NCBI RefSeq assembly: GCF_003429095.1
Contig: NZ_QVTE01000025.1
Coordinates: 1 to 64,000 of the forward strand
Length of the DNA stretch: 64,000 nucleotides
Direction: 5' to 3'
DNA from: Peribacillus saganii
GTDB lineage: Bacteria > Bacillota > Bacilli > Bacillales > DSM-1321
Numbering within the stretch: the stretch's first letter is position 1; each line of letters begins with the position of its first letter. The notes beneath the pieces were generated by a model, which worked only from the letters and a program-made list of their open reading frames with translations, had not been told where the DNA came from and ran no database searches. The position numbers and the translations under genes are program-made. Of this stretch, positions 8,146 to 18,152 are shown one piece after another.

Positions 8146-9531
8146 TTAGAAATTCTCTAAAATTTTCTTAGCGGTGTTTTCTCCATTTTTAATACAGTCC
8201 GGAATGCCGACTCCGTAATAGGAGCATCCGGCAAGCCAAATTCCCGGATATTGATCAGCCAGCCTTTTTTCCAGCTCGGTCACTGTTTCCGGATGGGAAA
8301 TTAAATAATTTGGCATGCTTTCCATCCAGTTAGTTACTTCAGTTGCTACTGGCTCAGCCGAAAGCCCGAGGCTTTTTTCTATATCAGCTAAAGCTTTCTT
8401 AAGCAGTTCCTTATGGCTCATTTCTTTTAAAGAGGTGAACTCTGGAAGGCTGCTTTTATAAAATAACCTTACAAGCAAGTTTCCGCTCTCAGAAGTATGC
8501 TTCCACTTTCGGCTTGTCCATGTGCATGCATTACATAATATATCGTCCGAATTGGAGGTGATAAAGCCGGTACCGTCCGCCGGCAGCTGGCTGTCGGGTA
8601 TATCAAATCCAACATAAATAGAGATAACCGAACTGTTTTTAAGTGCGGCAAATTCATTCTCAAGAACCGGATCTCTGAACAATAGTTCAGCAGCATTATG
8701 TGGAATGCTGAGGATTACATGGTCTGCTTCTAGGATGTCCCCATTTGAAAAAGTAATGTGATACCTACCATCTGCTTTTTCAACTTTATCAGCTCTTGTA
8801 TTTTTTAAAATTTCTGCACCCTTCAAATGGTCCTCGTAAGCATTAATAAGTGCTCCTAGGCCGTCTTTGAAAGAAAGAAATTTGCTCTCACCAGAGCTTT
8901 GCCACACTTTCTTGTTTTCTTCAAAGCCTTTTATGATGCTGCCGTACTTTTCTTTATAATCAAATACCTGTGGAAGGGTCTTCGCAATCGTTAAGTCGCT
9001 CAAATTCCCGGAATAGACACCGGAAAGCACAGGCGCGATTTGCTTTTCAACCAATTCTTTTCCGAAAAAATGCTCCAGAAATTCTCCGATCGAACTATTC
9101 TTTGTAAAGCCTTCATTTTTTGTATAAAAATCCTTCAGGGCCTCTACTTTTCCCTCAGCTGACACAAGCATACTTTTCGCCAATGCTTCCACACTGGCTG
9201 GAATCCCGAATACCGTATCCTCAGGAATTGGCTTAAGCTCCCCATCACTGTATATGAATGACCTGCCAGCTGTATTATATACTACTTCATCTTCCAATCC
9301 CAGTTCCTTAATAAAATCCATACTAATTGCTTTTCGGGTCACCATCGAGTCTGCCCCTGACTCCATCACGAACCCGCCTGCTTTAACTGTATGGATTTTT
9401 CCGCCCAGCTCGTCTAAAGCCTCGGCAAGGACAAGCCTGATATCGGATTGGTTTTCTATCTTCCATTTATTCAGCTCATACATAGCGGCCAGCCCAGTAA
9501 CTCCCCCGCCAATCACTGCTACTGTTTTCAC
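8146..9531 (-). CDS. hemY: Coproporphyrinogen III / protoporphyrinogen oxidase HemY (CgoX)
   Basis: FAD flavoenzyme of 461 residues. The N-terminal dinucleotide motif is VAVIGGGVTGLAAMYEL and the C-terminal FAD-binding segment is WLAGCSYYGVGIPDCI. Middle segments such as KQIAPVLSGVYSGNLSDL are typical of the Firmicute enzyme, which oxidises coproporphyrinogen III to coproporphyrin III late in haem synthesis using O2. The start is GTG after GAGGTG. In Bacillus subtilis the gene follows hemE and hemH; here it stands alone between terminators, so it may be a second copy or a relocated one. Confidence 0.9.
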   Translation of the reverse strand: MKTVAVIGGGVTGLAAMYELNKWKIENQSDIRLVLAEALDELGGKIHTVKAGGFVMESGADSMVTRKAISMDFIKELGLEDEVVYNTAGRSFIYSDGELKPIPEDTVFGIPASVEALAKSMLVSAEGKVEALKDFYTKNEGFTKNSSIGEFLEHFFGKELVEKQIAPVLSGVYSGNLSDLTIAKTLPQVFDYKEKYGSIIKGFEENKKVWQSSGESKFLSFKDGLGALINAYEDHLKGAEILKNTRADKVEKADGRYHITFSNGDILEADHVILSIPHNAAELLFRDPVLENEFAALKNSSVISIYVGFDIPDSQLPADGTGFITSNSDDILCNACTWTSRKWKHTSESGNLLVRLFYKSSLPEFTSLKEMSHKELLKKALADIEKSLGLSAEPVATEVTNWMESMPNYLISHPETVTELEKRLADQYPGIWLAGCSYYGVGIPDCIKNGENTAKKILENF

Positions 9532-9736
9532 GTTTGAACACCTCGGTTAACATCCAGTAATACCTAAAGTGTACCACAATATATCTTGATAATTGATTTT
9601 GCTTTTGTCCCTAATATGCTTTTTCCATTCAATTTCACAAAATTGCCTCATTCTTAATCCTAGTACGAAATGCGCAGATTTCTATATTCCTGCTAGAATG
9701 ATATTCAGATGAATTTTCGGAAGACTATGCTTGGAG

Positions 9737-10078
9737 ATGATAACTAATCTGGATCATGCTACTCATTGGGAAGCATATAAGCACCAGCATAGTATGACTT
9801 GCGGGCTCACGAATATAAGGCATGACGATCATATTGATTACATTCTTAATAATCATTTGCACTATGAACATCAAGGCACTGGGATAAATGTAACATTCTA
9901 ATTAAGTAATAATCCAGATGAATGTAAGCCGGTTGACTGGGCTGTAGTCACGATAGCAATTGCGGACATGAAACCTGGTTCCTCACGGAGACTATTGGAT
10001 TACCTAGTTAATGGCCCGCTTCATCATGCTCACTATGGTCATTGTGATGATCACGTTTCTTTAGAAATTGTGCTTTAA
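9737..10078 (+). pseudogene. Disrupted His-rich two-repeat metal-binding protein
   Basis: One continuous frame of 114 codons is interrupted by an in-frame TAA at 9899-9901. The first half has CGLTNIRHDDHIDYILNN then HLHYEHQG; the second has LLDYLVNGPLHHAHYGHCDD. Each half resembles the repeat H-x-DH-x-DY…HLHH-x-H of small zinc-binding proteins that carry two such units linked by a segment like SNNPDECKPV, also seen here. Start (ATG 9737) has no good ribosome binding site. The stop codon, partial loss of His residues in each unit and missing signals point to decay. It converges on a probable zinc-starvation operon. Confidence 0.55.
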
Positions 10079-10125
10079 ACGACTCAAATCATAACGAAAA
10101 AGAGGGCTCCATATAATAGGGAGCT

Positions 10126-11436
10126 CTAAAGTGTCCTAGGAAACAGCTTTCGTGATAACCTGGGAACAAACAGCACTAAAAATACGGAACGCCCTGCGCT
10201 AAACAGTATGAAGGATAGCCATAATCCATGATTCCCGGCAATGGGCACCACTCGAAAATAAGCAATTAAATAGATGAATAAGGCGAGGAGCATGGAATCC
10301 CGAATAGGTGCAGCTTCGGTTGCTCCTGTGTAAACTCCAAACAGTACAATACCTAAGCTGATTACAATCGGAAACACGATAATCCAAATTTCATAGTTAT
10401 GAGCCATTTCAATAATCTCTGGAATACTTGTAAATAGCCTTAGAATGTAATCACTTAACAAATAGTAGGTAGTGGCTATTATCATTGATGAGTAAATAGC
10501 CCACTGCCAGGATAACTTGAGCGTCTGCTGATACAGGGATTTATCCTTTGACCCAATTGCTTTTCCTGTCAGGATACTGGAGGCATTGGCAAAACCATCA
10601 AAAAAATAAGCCATGATGTAATGGATCTGGATGAGGATTGCATTTGCAGCAAGGGTTTCCGTTCCAAAGGAAGCCCCTTTGGCGGTAAATAAATTGAAAA
10701 CTGTTAATAAACACACGGTTCGAATAAACAAATCCCTGTTAACCTTCATCATTTTCTTGAATGATGACGGGACTATCACTTTATGAAAAGTGGGAAGCTT
10801 CCGTTTGAATGGAGAAGCATTCCAAACAATTGCCAATCCGATGACAAAAGCCGTTATTTCTGACAGTAAAGTGGCTGCTGCTACACCAGAAACACCCCAG
10901 GAAAATCCAAATACAAATAGTAGATCAAGCACAATATTCATGCAGTTCATCAACACTTGCAAAAACAGCGAGACCTTGATCATGGACATTCCCATCAGCC
11001 AGCCTAGAATGACATAGTTTAAGAGAGCAAAAGGCGCACCCCAAAACCGGATCTGTAAATAATCTTTGGCAAGTGACTGTACGTGGGGATCAGGAGTTAA
11101 CAGCGGCAAACACAATCCTATAATCGGCCACTGAAGAGCAATCAAACCAATTCCTACTAATACAGCGATAAAGAATGGACGAGCAATAGCAAGAATACCG
11201 CCTTCCGTGTCACCTGCCCCATGAGCTTGAGCGGCAAATCCGGATGTACTGACCCTCAAAAATCCAAACAGCCAATACATCGTATTAAAGATAATCGTTC
11301 CTACCGCAACTGCAGCAATGTAGGACGGATCTGGCAGCTGGCCCGCCACCGCTGTATCAACTGCCCCCAATAAGGGGGTGGTAATGGTAGAAAAAATAAG
11401 GGGAAGCGCCAAAGCAAGATATGCTTTATGATTCAT
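10126..11436 (-). CDS. MATE family efflux transporter (DinF/NorM-like)
   Basis: Membrane protein of 436 residues with about twelve hydrophobic segments in two MATE repeats; AVDTAVAGQLPDPSYIAAVAV and GAGDTEGG are typical of the first half. It should export a small molecule by Na+ or H+ antiport. It follows the ATPase gene of the nickel/opine-type importer by only 12 bp and shares its strand, so it is very likely in that operon. Staphylococcal metallophore operons pair such an importer with an exporter of the metallophore; a similar role here is inference, and a drug or nucleoside exporter remains possible. Confidence 0.85.
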   Translation of the reverse strand: MNHKAYLALALPLIFSTITTPLLGAVDTAVAGQLPDPSYIAAVAVGTIIFNTMYWLFGFLRVSTSGFAAQAHGAGDTEGGILAIARPFFIAVLVGIGLIALQWPIIGLCLPLLTPDPHVQSLAKDYLQIRFWGAPFALLNYVILGWLMGMSMIKVSLFLQVLMNCMNIVLDLLFVFGFSWGVSGVAAATLLSEITAFVIGLAIVWNASPFKRKLPTFHKVIVPSSFKKMMKVNRDLFIRTVCLLTVFNLFTAKGASFGTETLAANAILIQIHYIMAYFFDGFANASSILTGKAIGSKDKSLYQQTLKLSWQWAIYSSMIIATTYYLLSDYILRLFTSIPEIIEMAHNYEIWIIVFPIVISLGIVLFGVYTGATEAAPIRDSMLLALFIYLIAYFRVVPIAGNHGLWLSFILFSAGRSVFLVLFVPRLSRKLFPRTL

Positions 11437-11448
11437 GGATGTACCTCC

Positions 11449-12234
11449 TTATCCTTCAAAGACATGCAGCAATTCCTTTGTATATGGTTCTCTTTTCAGT
11501 GAGAACAAGTCATATTTGCTAAATTCATCTACTATTTTCCCTTGTTTCATCACCATGATTCGGTCGCTCATAAAGTTCACTGCTGCCAAATCATGTGAAA
11601 TAAATAGATAGGAAACTCCTAAATATTGCTGGAGGTCTTTTAATAGATTCATTATTTTTGCCTGCACCGAAACATCAAGGCTCGCTGTGGGTTCGTCAAG
11701 AATGATAAGCGCGGGCTCAATACTTATGGCTCTGGCGATAGTCACCCTTTGCTTTTGGCCTCCGCTTAATTCATGGGGATAACAGGAAAGATATTTCGAT
11801 GGAAGCTCCACCATTTCAAGCAGTTGTTCTGCTGCCTTTTCTCGCTGATGCCGAATTCCTTTTAAAAAAGATGGCTGGATATTTTTTTGAAAATCCAGTG
11901 GTTCCATCAAAGAATCGATGATTTTCAGTTTCGGATTCAGCGCGGCAGCAGGATTTTGAAAGACAGCCTGCACTTCCCTTCTTATGTAACGAAGGTCCTC
12001 CTTATTAGCCAAATGCAGCGGCTTTTCCTTAAACCAAATTTCACCCTGATCCACTTTTTCCAACGCTAGGACACACCTGGCCAATGTGCTTTTCCCGCTC
12101 CCGCTCTCCCCAACAAGGCCCAAACATTCGTCCTTTTTTATGACGAAGGAGACCTGATCGACCGCTTTCTGTCCGGACGAATATTGCTTCGTAACATTTT
12201 TCGCTACTAGCACTTCTTGTTCAACTATCCTCAT
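11449..12234 (-). CDS. Nickel/opine/oligopeptide-type ABC transporter ATPase (second ATPase)
   Basis: ATPase of the dipeptide/nickel family, 261 residues. Motifs: Walker A GESGSGKSTLARCVL, signature LSGGQKQRVTIARAI, Walker B LIILDEPTASLDV, switch FISHDLAAV. It corresponds to NikE or CntF, the partner of the ATPase encoded upstream. It is shorter than OppF because it lacks the long C-terminal iron-sulfur extension. It lies 31 bp after the first ATPase gene and 12 bp before the MATE gene. Confidence 0.87.
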   Translation of the reverse strand: MRIVEQEVLVAKNVTKQYSSGQKAVDQVSFVIKKDECLGLVGESGSGKSTLARCVLALEKVDQGEIWFKEKPLHLANKEDLRYIRREVQAVFQNPAAALNPKLKIIDSLMEPLDFQKNIQPSFLKGIRHQREKAAEQLLEMVELPSKYLSCYPHELSGGQKQRVTIARAISIEPALIILDEPTASLDVSVQAKIMNLLKDLQQYLGVSYLFISHDLAAVNFMSDRIMVMKQGKIVDEFSKYDLFSLKREPYTKELLHVFEG

Positions 12235-12265
12235 TTAATTTCCCCATTTTTCAAAATCATATTTT

Positions 12266-13066
12266 TTATATGGTTACTAGTCGGTTTTTAGTCGACCTCA
12301 AAGAAGGAATGGCCGCTATTAATGCTTTCGTATAGGCATGTTGCGGTTGTTGTAGGATCGACGTTTTTGATCCTGACTCGACAATCTCGCCCTTTAGCAT
12401 GACGGCCATCTTATTGGCATATTTCCGCACATGCCGCAAATCATGGGTTATAAACAAAACCGCGCAGTTTGTTTGCTGTTGTAAATTAGAAATCAGCTGA
12501 AGAACATGGGTTGCTGTGATGCTGTCAAGAGCGGTTGTCGGTTCATCAGCAATGAGCAATTTCGGTTTCAACATCATCGCCATGGCAATGGCTGCACGCT
12601 GCAACTGCCCTCCGCTTAGCTGAAATGGATAGCTTTTATAGACTCTTTCTTCAGGCAGATTTACGTTTTTTAAAGTTTCCAAAGCCCTTTCTTTTCTTTG
12701 TTGTTTTGAATTATTGGTATGAGTTTTCAGCATTTCATCAAAGTGAGCTCCAATGGTCATAAATGGAGTGAAAGCTCCCTGATAATCTTGAAAAATATAG
12801 GAAATAACTTTCCCGCGATAGTTTTGCCATTCTTTTTCTTTTAAGTCTAATAGATTTGCTTCACCAAAATGGATCCTGCCAGATGAAATGATAAGCTCAC
12901 GAGGCAGCAGCCCCCCGATGGAGGAAGCTGTTACGCTTTTTCCGCTTCCACTCTCACCGACAAGCGCTAGCCAATCTCCTTCATTGACGGAAAGTCTGAT
13001 ATTTTGCACCAAGGTTTCTTCCCTATGTTTTATGGTTAGACTCGAAATCGTTAAAACAGACATCAT
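12266..13066 (-). CDS. Nickel/opine/oligopeptide-type ABC transporter ATPase (first ATPase)
   Basis: ATPase of 266 residues resembling NikD or CntD. Motifs: Walker A GESGSGKSVTASSIGG, signature LSGGQLQRAAIAMAM, Walker B LLIADEPTTALD, switch FITHDLRHVRKY. The start overlaps the stop of the upstream permease gene by 4 bp, showing translational coupling. It acts as a heterodimer with the next ATPase to power import. Confidence 0.87.
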   Translation of the reverse strand: MMSVLTISSLTIKHREETLVQNIRLSVNEGDWLALVGESGSGKSVTASSIGGLLPRELIISSGRIHFGEANLLDLKEKEWQNYRGKVISYIFQDYQGAFTPFMTIGAHFDEMLKTHTNNSKQQRKERALETLKNVNLPEERVYKSYPFQLSGGQLQRAAIAMAMMLKPKLLIADEPTTALDSITATHVLQLISNLQQQTNCAVLFITHDLRHVRKYANKMAVMLKGEIVESGSKTSILQQPQHAYTKALIAAIPSLRSTKNRLVTI

Positions 13067-13887
13067 TTGCCTCCGTTCTGATTTTTCACATCATAATGAT
13101 CTCTCAAGTAATCACCAACTAAATTAAAAATTAGAACAATCACCATGATCGATAAACCTGGAATCAGCATTAAATGAGGAGCATTATAAAAGAATGCCTT
13201 TGCTTCATTCAGCATCGCCCCCCACTCTGGGATCGGAGGCTGAGCCCCTAACCCGATATAGGAAAGAGAGGCGATCATTAAAATGATTTTTCCAGCATCC
13301 AAGGTCGCAAGTACCATTACATTTCCTAATACATGCGGGATCATATGTCTTCTCAATATATTCATAGGGCCAACGCCATTGACTTTAGCTATTAATATAT
13401 AATCCCTTTGCTTTTCCGTCAGCACGGTACTCCTTGCTAATCTGGCATACCCGATCCACTTCACCATTACAATAGCAAAGACCAAATTGAATATCCCCGG
13501 CCCTAGCAAGCCGCTCAAAATAATCGCGACAATATAGTCGGGGAACGCCATAAAAGCATCGACAAACCTCATTAGAAAACGGTCTAATCTTCCTCCGACA
13601 AATCCAGAAACGAGACCAATTGGAACACCAATAAGCAGTGAAATGGCCAAGACCAGGAAACTCGTACCGACTGTCGTTTGGGCGCCTGCCAGTATCCGGG
13701 AAAAAACATCTCTCCCTAAATGGTCCGTCCCAAAGAAATGCTCCAAACTTATCGGTTTTAACCGATCCCCCATTTTGACATCTGTTGGGTCAAATGGGGC
13801 GATATAAGGAGCAATGATGATGGTAATAAAAAAAAGACCTATTAATAATAAAATTCCTGGCTTTGTTATACGGAATCCATTGATCAT
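13063..13887 (-). CDS. Nickel/opine/dipeptide-type ABC permease (NikC/CntC-like)
   Basis: Permease of 274 residues with an N-terminal segment and a binding-protein-dependent transport domain. The family motif HFFGTDHLGRDVFSRILAG follows the first membrane helix, and the EAA loop lies at DYILIAKVNGVGPMNILRR. It pairs with the permease upstream, whose gene it overlaps by 4 bp, and overlaps the ATPase gene downstream by 4 bp. Confidence 0.88.
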   Translation of the reverse strand: MINGFRITKPGILLLIGLFFITIIIAPYIAPFDPTDVKMGDRLKPISLEHFFGTDHLGRDVFSRILAGAQTTVGTSFLVLAISLLIGVPIGLVSGFVGGRLDRFLMRFVDAFMAFPDYIVAIILSGLLGPGIFNLVFAIVMVKWIGYARLARSTVLTEKQRDYILIAKVNGVGPMNILRRHMIPHVLGNVMVLATLDAGKIILMIASLSYIGLGAQPPIPEWGAMLNEAKAFFYNAPHLMLIPGLSIMVIVLIFNLVGDYLRDHYDVKNQNGGK

Positions 13888-14825
13888 CGCCGGTCTCCAC
13901 CCTTCAAACGGATTTCCGGATTGAGGTATCGATAAGAAAGGTCCACTAAAAGATTAATCATGACGACAAACAGCCCCATAAAAAGTATGTATCCCTGGAT
14001 GATTGGGTAATCTCTCCTAACGATTGCTTCTACAACCAGCTTGCCAACACCAGGGTATGCAAAAAGGACTTCTATAATGACTGTTCCTCCAAGCAAGCTG
14101 CCCAGACTTACCCCAAAAATGGTAATAACCGGTGTGAGGCTGTGGCGAAAAGCGTGGAAAAGAAAAATTCTCCTCTGCGAAAGTCCCCGCGACTTCGCTG
14201 CCCTAATAAAATCCTGTCCCAGACTTTCCAGCAGACTGGACCGGAGCAGTCTTACATAGACAGCCGCCATCGCTATTCCCAATGTTAATGAAGGCATCAG
14301 CAAATGAAGAACGGTTCCCTTTCCCATAGCTGGCAGAATTCCCATTTTAACAGAAAAAAGCTGCATTAAAAGCAGGCCCAGCCAGAAGCTGGGGATTGAA
14401 GCACCTATTAAGGCAAAAATTCTGCTGAGGTGATCAATCCATTTATTCTTATACAAGGCGGCAAGAGTTCCAATTGGTGCTGCTATCATTATCATGACCG
14501 CCATAGATGAAAAGGTTAAGGCCATTGTGTCAGGAATTTTGCTCGCCAGTTCCTTCAAGACCGGCTGTTTCGTCATATAAGAATCCCCCAGATCGAACTG
14601 AAAGAATCGCATCAACCAATTCAAATACTGTATGTAAATGGGATCGTTAAAGCCTAACTCTTCTCTGAGCTCTTCAATCTGTTCATCGGTAATAGAAACG
14701 TCATCAATGTTCAGTATGTACCTTACCGGGTCACCCGGGGCAGCTTTCATGAAAACAAAGCTGATAAAAGATAATAAGAACAGGAACAACACAAGCTCCA
14801 AAAGTCTTTTACCTACCTGTTTCAC
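13884..14825 (-). CDS. Nickel/opine/dipeptide-type ABC permease (NikB/CntB-like)
   Basis: Permease of 313 residues with six predicted membrane helices. Family marks are APGDPVRYI near the N-terminus, the large external loop, and the EAA loop near DFIRAAKSRGLSQRRIFLFH. The start overlaps the stop of the substrate-binding protein gene by 4 bp (ATGA-type overlap). Confidence 0.88.
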   Translation of the reverse strand: MKQVGKRLLELVLFLFLLSFISFVFMKAAPGDPVRYILNIDDVSITDEQIEELREELGFNDPIYIQYLNWLMRFFQFDLGDSYMTKQPVLKELASKIPDTMALTFSSMAVMIMIAAPIGTLAALYKNKWIDHLSRIFALIGASIPSFWLGLLLMQLFSVKMGILPAMGKGTVLHLLMPSLTLGIAMAAVYVRLLRSSLLESLGQDFIRAAKSRGLSQRRIFLFHAFRHSLTPVITIFGVSLGSLLGGTVIIEVLFAYPGVGKLVVEAIVRRDYPIIQGYILFMGLFVVMINLLVDLSYRYLNPEIRLKGGDRR

Positions 14826-16366
14826 TTTACCCTCACATCTAAATCCTTGGTTAATGTGTAATATTCACTTTTACTGGTCTGCCAATTTAGGACATAGTCC
14901 TTATACGCAACAAAATTATTGGGATGAACAAGAAATGAATGCAGGGCTTCCTGATCAATGATTTTGATTGTTTCCTTCGAAAGTTCATTCCGTTTTTTGT
15001 TATCTAACGTTTGGTTCAAATCTTCTATAAGCTTGGTAATCCTATCGTTTTGGATCTGCCCTGGATTAATAGCTCCCCCGGCCATATACGCGGAATTAAG
15101 GAAATAGCTCGCATCTCCTCGTGGAGCAGTAATTAAGCTGTAAGTGGCTATATCCCAGTCTGTTTTCTCCGCCAGATACTCGTCTATATTTTCAACCTGT
15201 TGAATTTCAATGGTAATCCCCAGTTCTTTTGCATTTGATTGCAGCAATTGGGAGATTAATGGCAATTCAGGTCGATAGGAATAGGTCATGAGGTTAAGAG
15301 TTAGCTGTTTGCCGTCTTTTACCATCTTTCCATCTTTTAGCTCATAACCTGCTTTTTCTAAATGCTTTTTTGCCTTTTCTACGCTAAATTGCTTCTTTTC
15401 ATAATCCGGTGAGTATGGAGAATCCGCCAGAAAAGGCCCTTTGGCCACCGTCGCTTGCCCTGCCATAATATCGTCGGCAACCGATTGACGGTCGATCAGG
15501 GCATCAAATGCTTTTCTCACGTTGATATCCTTAAATGTTTCTTTACCTGAGTTGTACATAAGAAGATGCGTCCGAAGACTGGCGACCACATCTGTTTTAA
15601 TTGACTTGTCACTTTTCAGACTTTCAATGCTTTCAATAGCAGGGCGGTAAACAATATCTGCATCTCCGGATTGAAGGGCCGTTGTCCGCGCGTTGGCATC
15701 CTCGTTGAATGTCATGGTTGCCCGATCAAGCTTGACCTCTCCGTCCCAGTAACCTTCATACTTTTCCAGTTCCAGCTTGCTATTCGGTTCAAAAGAGACC
15801 ACTTTAAACGGACCAGTTCCTATTGGTTTTTGTTCAATGTTTTCTGCCATACTATCCACTATTGCCGTGTTAGGATGGACAAGCTCGGAAGGAAAATGAG
15901 GCAATTTCCGCTCATTTGAAATGATCAAGGTTTGCCCGTCCGCTTCCATTGTTTTGATTTTTAATGCCGTTTTCATGGCTTCACTCACTTGTATGTTTCG
16001 TTCCAAAGAAGCCTTCACAGCTGCTGCATCTACTTTCTTCCCATTTTGAAATGTGATATTTTTTTTAATATGAAAGCTCCAAGTCTGCCCGCCATCACTT
16101 GTTTTCCAGCTTTCCGCAAGCCAAGGTTCAATCTCTTGATTCTGATTGACTTTTACTAGTGTTTCGGTAACTCCAGCCCTGACAGCGGTATAGTTTAGAT
16201 GTGGATCAAGCGTTTCACTTGGAAAATTGGAAAGAAACGTTATCTCTTTCTTTTTTTCTTCTCCACCATTTCTTCCCGTAGATGAATTGGAGCTTTCTAT
16301 AGAACAAGCTGTAAGAAACATCAAAAATACTACTAGTACTGAGGTAATGCGAAATTTCTTATTCAA
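14822..16366 (-). CDS. Nickel/opine-type ABC substrate-binding lipoprotein (NikA/CntA-like)
   Basis: SBP_bac_5 family lipoprotein of about 514 residues with lipobox FLTACS. Segments ETLDPHLNYTAVRAGVTETL, PIGTGPFKVVSFEPN and NVRKAFDALIDRQSVADDI are typical of NikA, CntA and Opp2A proteins, which bind Ni, or metals complexed to histidine or opine metallophores. I choose a TTG start (LNKKFRI) behind AGGGGG, 7 bases upstream; the frame is open 13 codons further. It lies 120 bp downstream of a zinc-free L33 gene and a Zur-type GTPase gene on the same strand, with no clear terminator between, which suggests zinc-linked control. Confidence 0.85.
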   Translation of the reverse strand: MNKKFRITSVLVVFLMFLTACSIESSNSSTGRNGGEEKKKEITFLSNFPSETLDPHLNYTAVRAGVTETLVKVNQNQEIEPWLAESWKTSDGGQTWSFHIKKNITFQNGKKVDAAAVKASLERNIQVSEAMKTALKIKTMEADGQTLIISNERKLPHFPSELVHPNTAIVDSMAENIEQKPIGTGPFKVVSFEPNSKLELEKYEGYWDGEVKLDRATMTFNEDANARTTALQSGDADIVYRPAIESIESLKSDKSIKTDVVASLRTHLLMYNSGKETFKDINVRKAFDALIDRQSVADDIMAGQATVAKGPFLADSPYSPDYEKKQFSVEKAKKHLEKAGYELKDGKMVKDGKQLTLNLMTYSYRPELPLISQLLQSNAKELGITIEIQQVENIDEYLAEKTDWDIATYSLITAPRGDASYFLNSAYMAGGAINPGQIQNDRITKLIEDLNQTLDNKKRNELSKETIKIIDQEALHSFLVHPNNFVAYKDYVLNWQTSKSEYYTLTKDLDVRVK

Positions 16367-16486
16367 TGACCTTCCCCCTCGATAAAAAATCATTTTTAAT
16401 CCCACTGCCCATCAGTGAGATGGTTATTTTCCATTTAGCAGATTACATAACTCCTCTATAACTGAAATACGCTGAATTGTGAAAGA

Positions 16487-16636
16487 TTATTTTGTTTCCC
16501 TGTGTAATGTACGTCTTTTTAAACGCGGGGAATATTTCATTAGTTCAATACGATCTGGATTCTTTCGCTTATTTTTGGTGGTAATATAATTGCGGTCTCC
16601 TGTTTCAGTACATGCTAATGTAATTTTTACTCTCAT
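16487..16636 (-). CDS. rpmG: 50S ribosomal protein L33, zinc-free (C-) paralog
   Basis: A 49-residue L33 protein beginning [17 protein letters not shown] and ending [10 protein letters not shown]. Zinc-binding L33 carries two CxxC pairs; here the pairs read ACTETG and KYSPRLK, so three of the four cysteines are gone. Such C- paralogs replace the zinc form when zinc is scarce and are Zur-repressed in Bacillus subtilis. The gene lies 26 bp after the YciC-type GTPase gene in the same direction, consistent with a zinc-starvation operon. Confidence 0.9.
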   Translation of the reverse strand: MRVKITLACTETGDRNYITTKNKRKNPDRIELMKYSPRLKRRTLHRETK

Positions 16637-16662
16637 TTTTATTTCCTCCAATTTGATTTTTT

Positions 16663-17850
16663 TTAAACAGAAACGGTAAAGGGTGGAAGTGGATCATCAA
16701 ATAAATACCAGTCCATATTCATTTCTTCATCCGTCAACAAACATCGGTCTAAAGAAGCTTCGATTTCTTCGCGATTTATATCAATCCCGATTAAAACGAG
16801 GTCTGTCATCCGATCCCCAAAATCTTCATCCCAATTTTCCAAAAGCTCTGGTTCTTCCACTAGGATTTGAGTTCTTTCTTGTTCAGGATAAGCCGCAAGC
16901 CAATCACCTGCTCCCTGAAGCATAATCGAAGGTCCAGCTTGTGACAGCAAACCTGTAGTATCATTTCTTGTTGGCAGCCAAAAGAAGCCTTTTGCTCTAA
17001 CGACTTCCACTGGCCATTCCTCCAGCCATTTCATCCATCTTTCGGGGTGAAATGGTCTTTTCCTGCGATAGACAAAGGATGAAATACCATATTCTTCTGT
17101 TTCTGGAGTATGTTCTTCCGTTAATTCCTTGATCCAGCCTGCCCCTTGACTAGCCTCTTCAAAATCAAATAAATGGGTATCTAAAATTTCATTTAATGCC
17201 ACTTGTGAATGGGCACTTTCAATCACTTTGGCATCTGGATTTAACTTTTGAAGGACCGCTTTTAGTTCAGTTAAACTACTTTGATCCACTAAATCAATTT
17301 TATTTAAGACCAATACATTCGCAAATTCAATTTGGTCGATTAACAAGTCAACCACTTCACGTGTATCCGCCTCATCTGTTCCTTGCTTTCGATCAAGAAG
17401 ACTTTCACCTGATGAAAAATCATGCCAAAATCGATTGGCATCTACTACTGTTACCATTGTGTCAAGCCTGCAATAATCAGATAAGTTGATTCCTAGATTT
17501 TCATCAACATATGTAAAGGTTTGGGCCACTGGTACAGGCTCCGAAATTCCCGATGATTCAATTAAGATATAGTCAATATCCCCGGTATGAACCAGCCTTT
17601 CAACTTCGATCATTAAATCCTCCCTTAATGTACAGCAAATACAGCCGTTTTGAAGCTCAACCAATTTCTCATCAGTTCGAGAAAACCCTCCTTGTTTAAT
17701 CAATGCAGCATCAATATTCACCTCACTCATATCATTCACGATGACAGCAATCTTTTTATTCTCATGATGGTTTAATACATGATTTAATAAAGTTGTTTTC
17801 CCTGAACCTAAATACCCGCTAAGCACAGTAACTGGTATTTTCTTAGCCAT
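16663..17850 (-). CDS. yciC: Zur-regulon G3E GTPase / zinc metallochaperone (YciC/ZagA, COG0523)
   Basis: GTPase of 395 residues. It shows Walker [16 protein letters not shown], the metal-binding CxCC motif [11 protein letters not shown], the ESSG switch and the NKIDLVD guanine motif; a CobW C-terminal domain follows. COG0523 proteins deliver zinc to client enzymes under starvation; B. subtilis YciC (ZagA) is the closest functional model. The start is ATG six bases after GAGGTG. Zur-like boxes lie 130 and 305 bp upstream, and a zinc-free L33 gene follows, so zinc control is well supported. Confidence 0.9.
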   Translation of the reverse strand: MAKKIPVTVLSGYLGSGKTTLLNHVLNHHENKKIAVIVNDMSEVNIDAALIKQGGFSRTDEKLVELQNGCICCTLREDLMIEVERLVHTGDIDYILIESSGISEPVPVAQTFTYVDENLGINLSDYCRLDTMVTVVDANRFWHDFSSGESLLDRKQGTDEADTREVVDLLIDQIEFANVLVLNKIDLVDQSSLTELKAVLQKLNPDAKVIESAHSQVALNEILDTHLFDFEEASQGAGWIKELTEEHTPETEEYGISSFVYRRKRPFHPERWMKWLEEWPVEVVRAKGFFWLPTRNDTTGLLSQAGPSIMLQGAGDWLAAYPEQERTQILVEEPELLENWDEDFGDRMTDLVLIGIDINREEIEASLDRCLLTDEEMNMDWYLFDDPLPPFTVSV

Positions 17851-17880
17851 TTTCTTCACCTCATTTTATAAATCAAAACC

Positions 17881-17891
17881 ATTACGATTTA
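17881..17891 (-). promoter_or_regulatory. Possible Zur half-site
   Basis: ATTACGATTTA matches one half of a Zur box; the other half (AAATCAAAACC) is degenerate. It lies just upstream of the yciC ribosome binding site. Confidence 0.25.
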
Positions 17892-17977
17892 AAGGATATA
17901 GTTTAACTATACTTCTGCATACTCTATAGCCCCTGGATGGAAAGAACCTTATGTGTATTAAATCCACGCCTTTTATC

Positions 17978-17999
17978 AAATCGTAATCGTTACGATTAA
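17978..17999 (-). promoter_or_regulatory. Zur box 1 upstream of yciC
   Basis: The core TCGTAATCGTTACGA (17981-17995) is a 7-1-7 inverted repeat with one mismatch from the Bacillus Zur consensus TCGTAATNATTACGA, with AAA and TT flanks. An extra half-site ATCGTAAT overlaps on one side (18001-18008). It should mediate zinc-dependent repression of the yciC operon. Confidence 0.75.
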
Positions 18000-18152
18000 A
18001 ATCGTAATAAATCTCTTTCTAAAATGCAAGTGTTTTTCAAAAAATAATTAAAAAGTCCTTTTTCACCTGTTTTGGGAGCATTTCAATTTTCACATTTACA
18101 AAAATAAAAAATTCAAAATTTTATTTATAAATTCTAAGGTTATTTTAAAATG

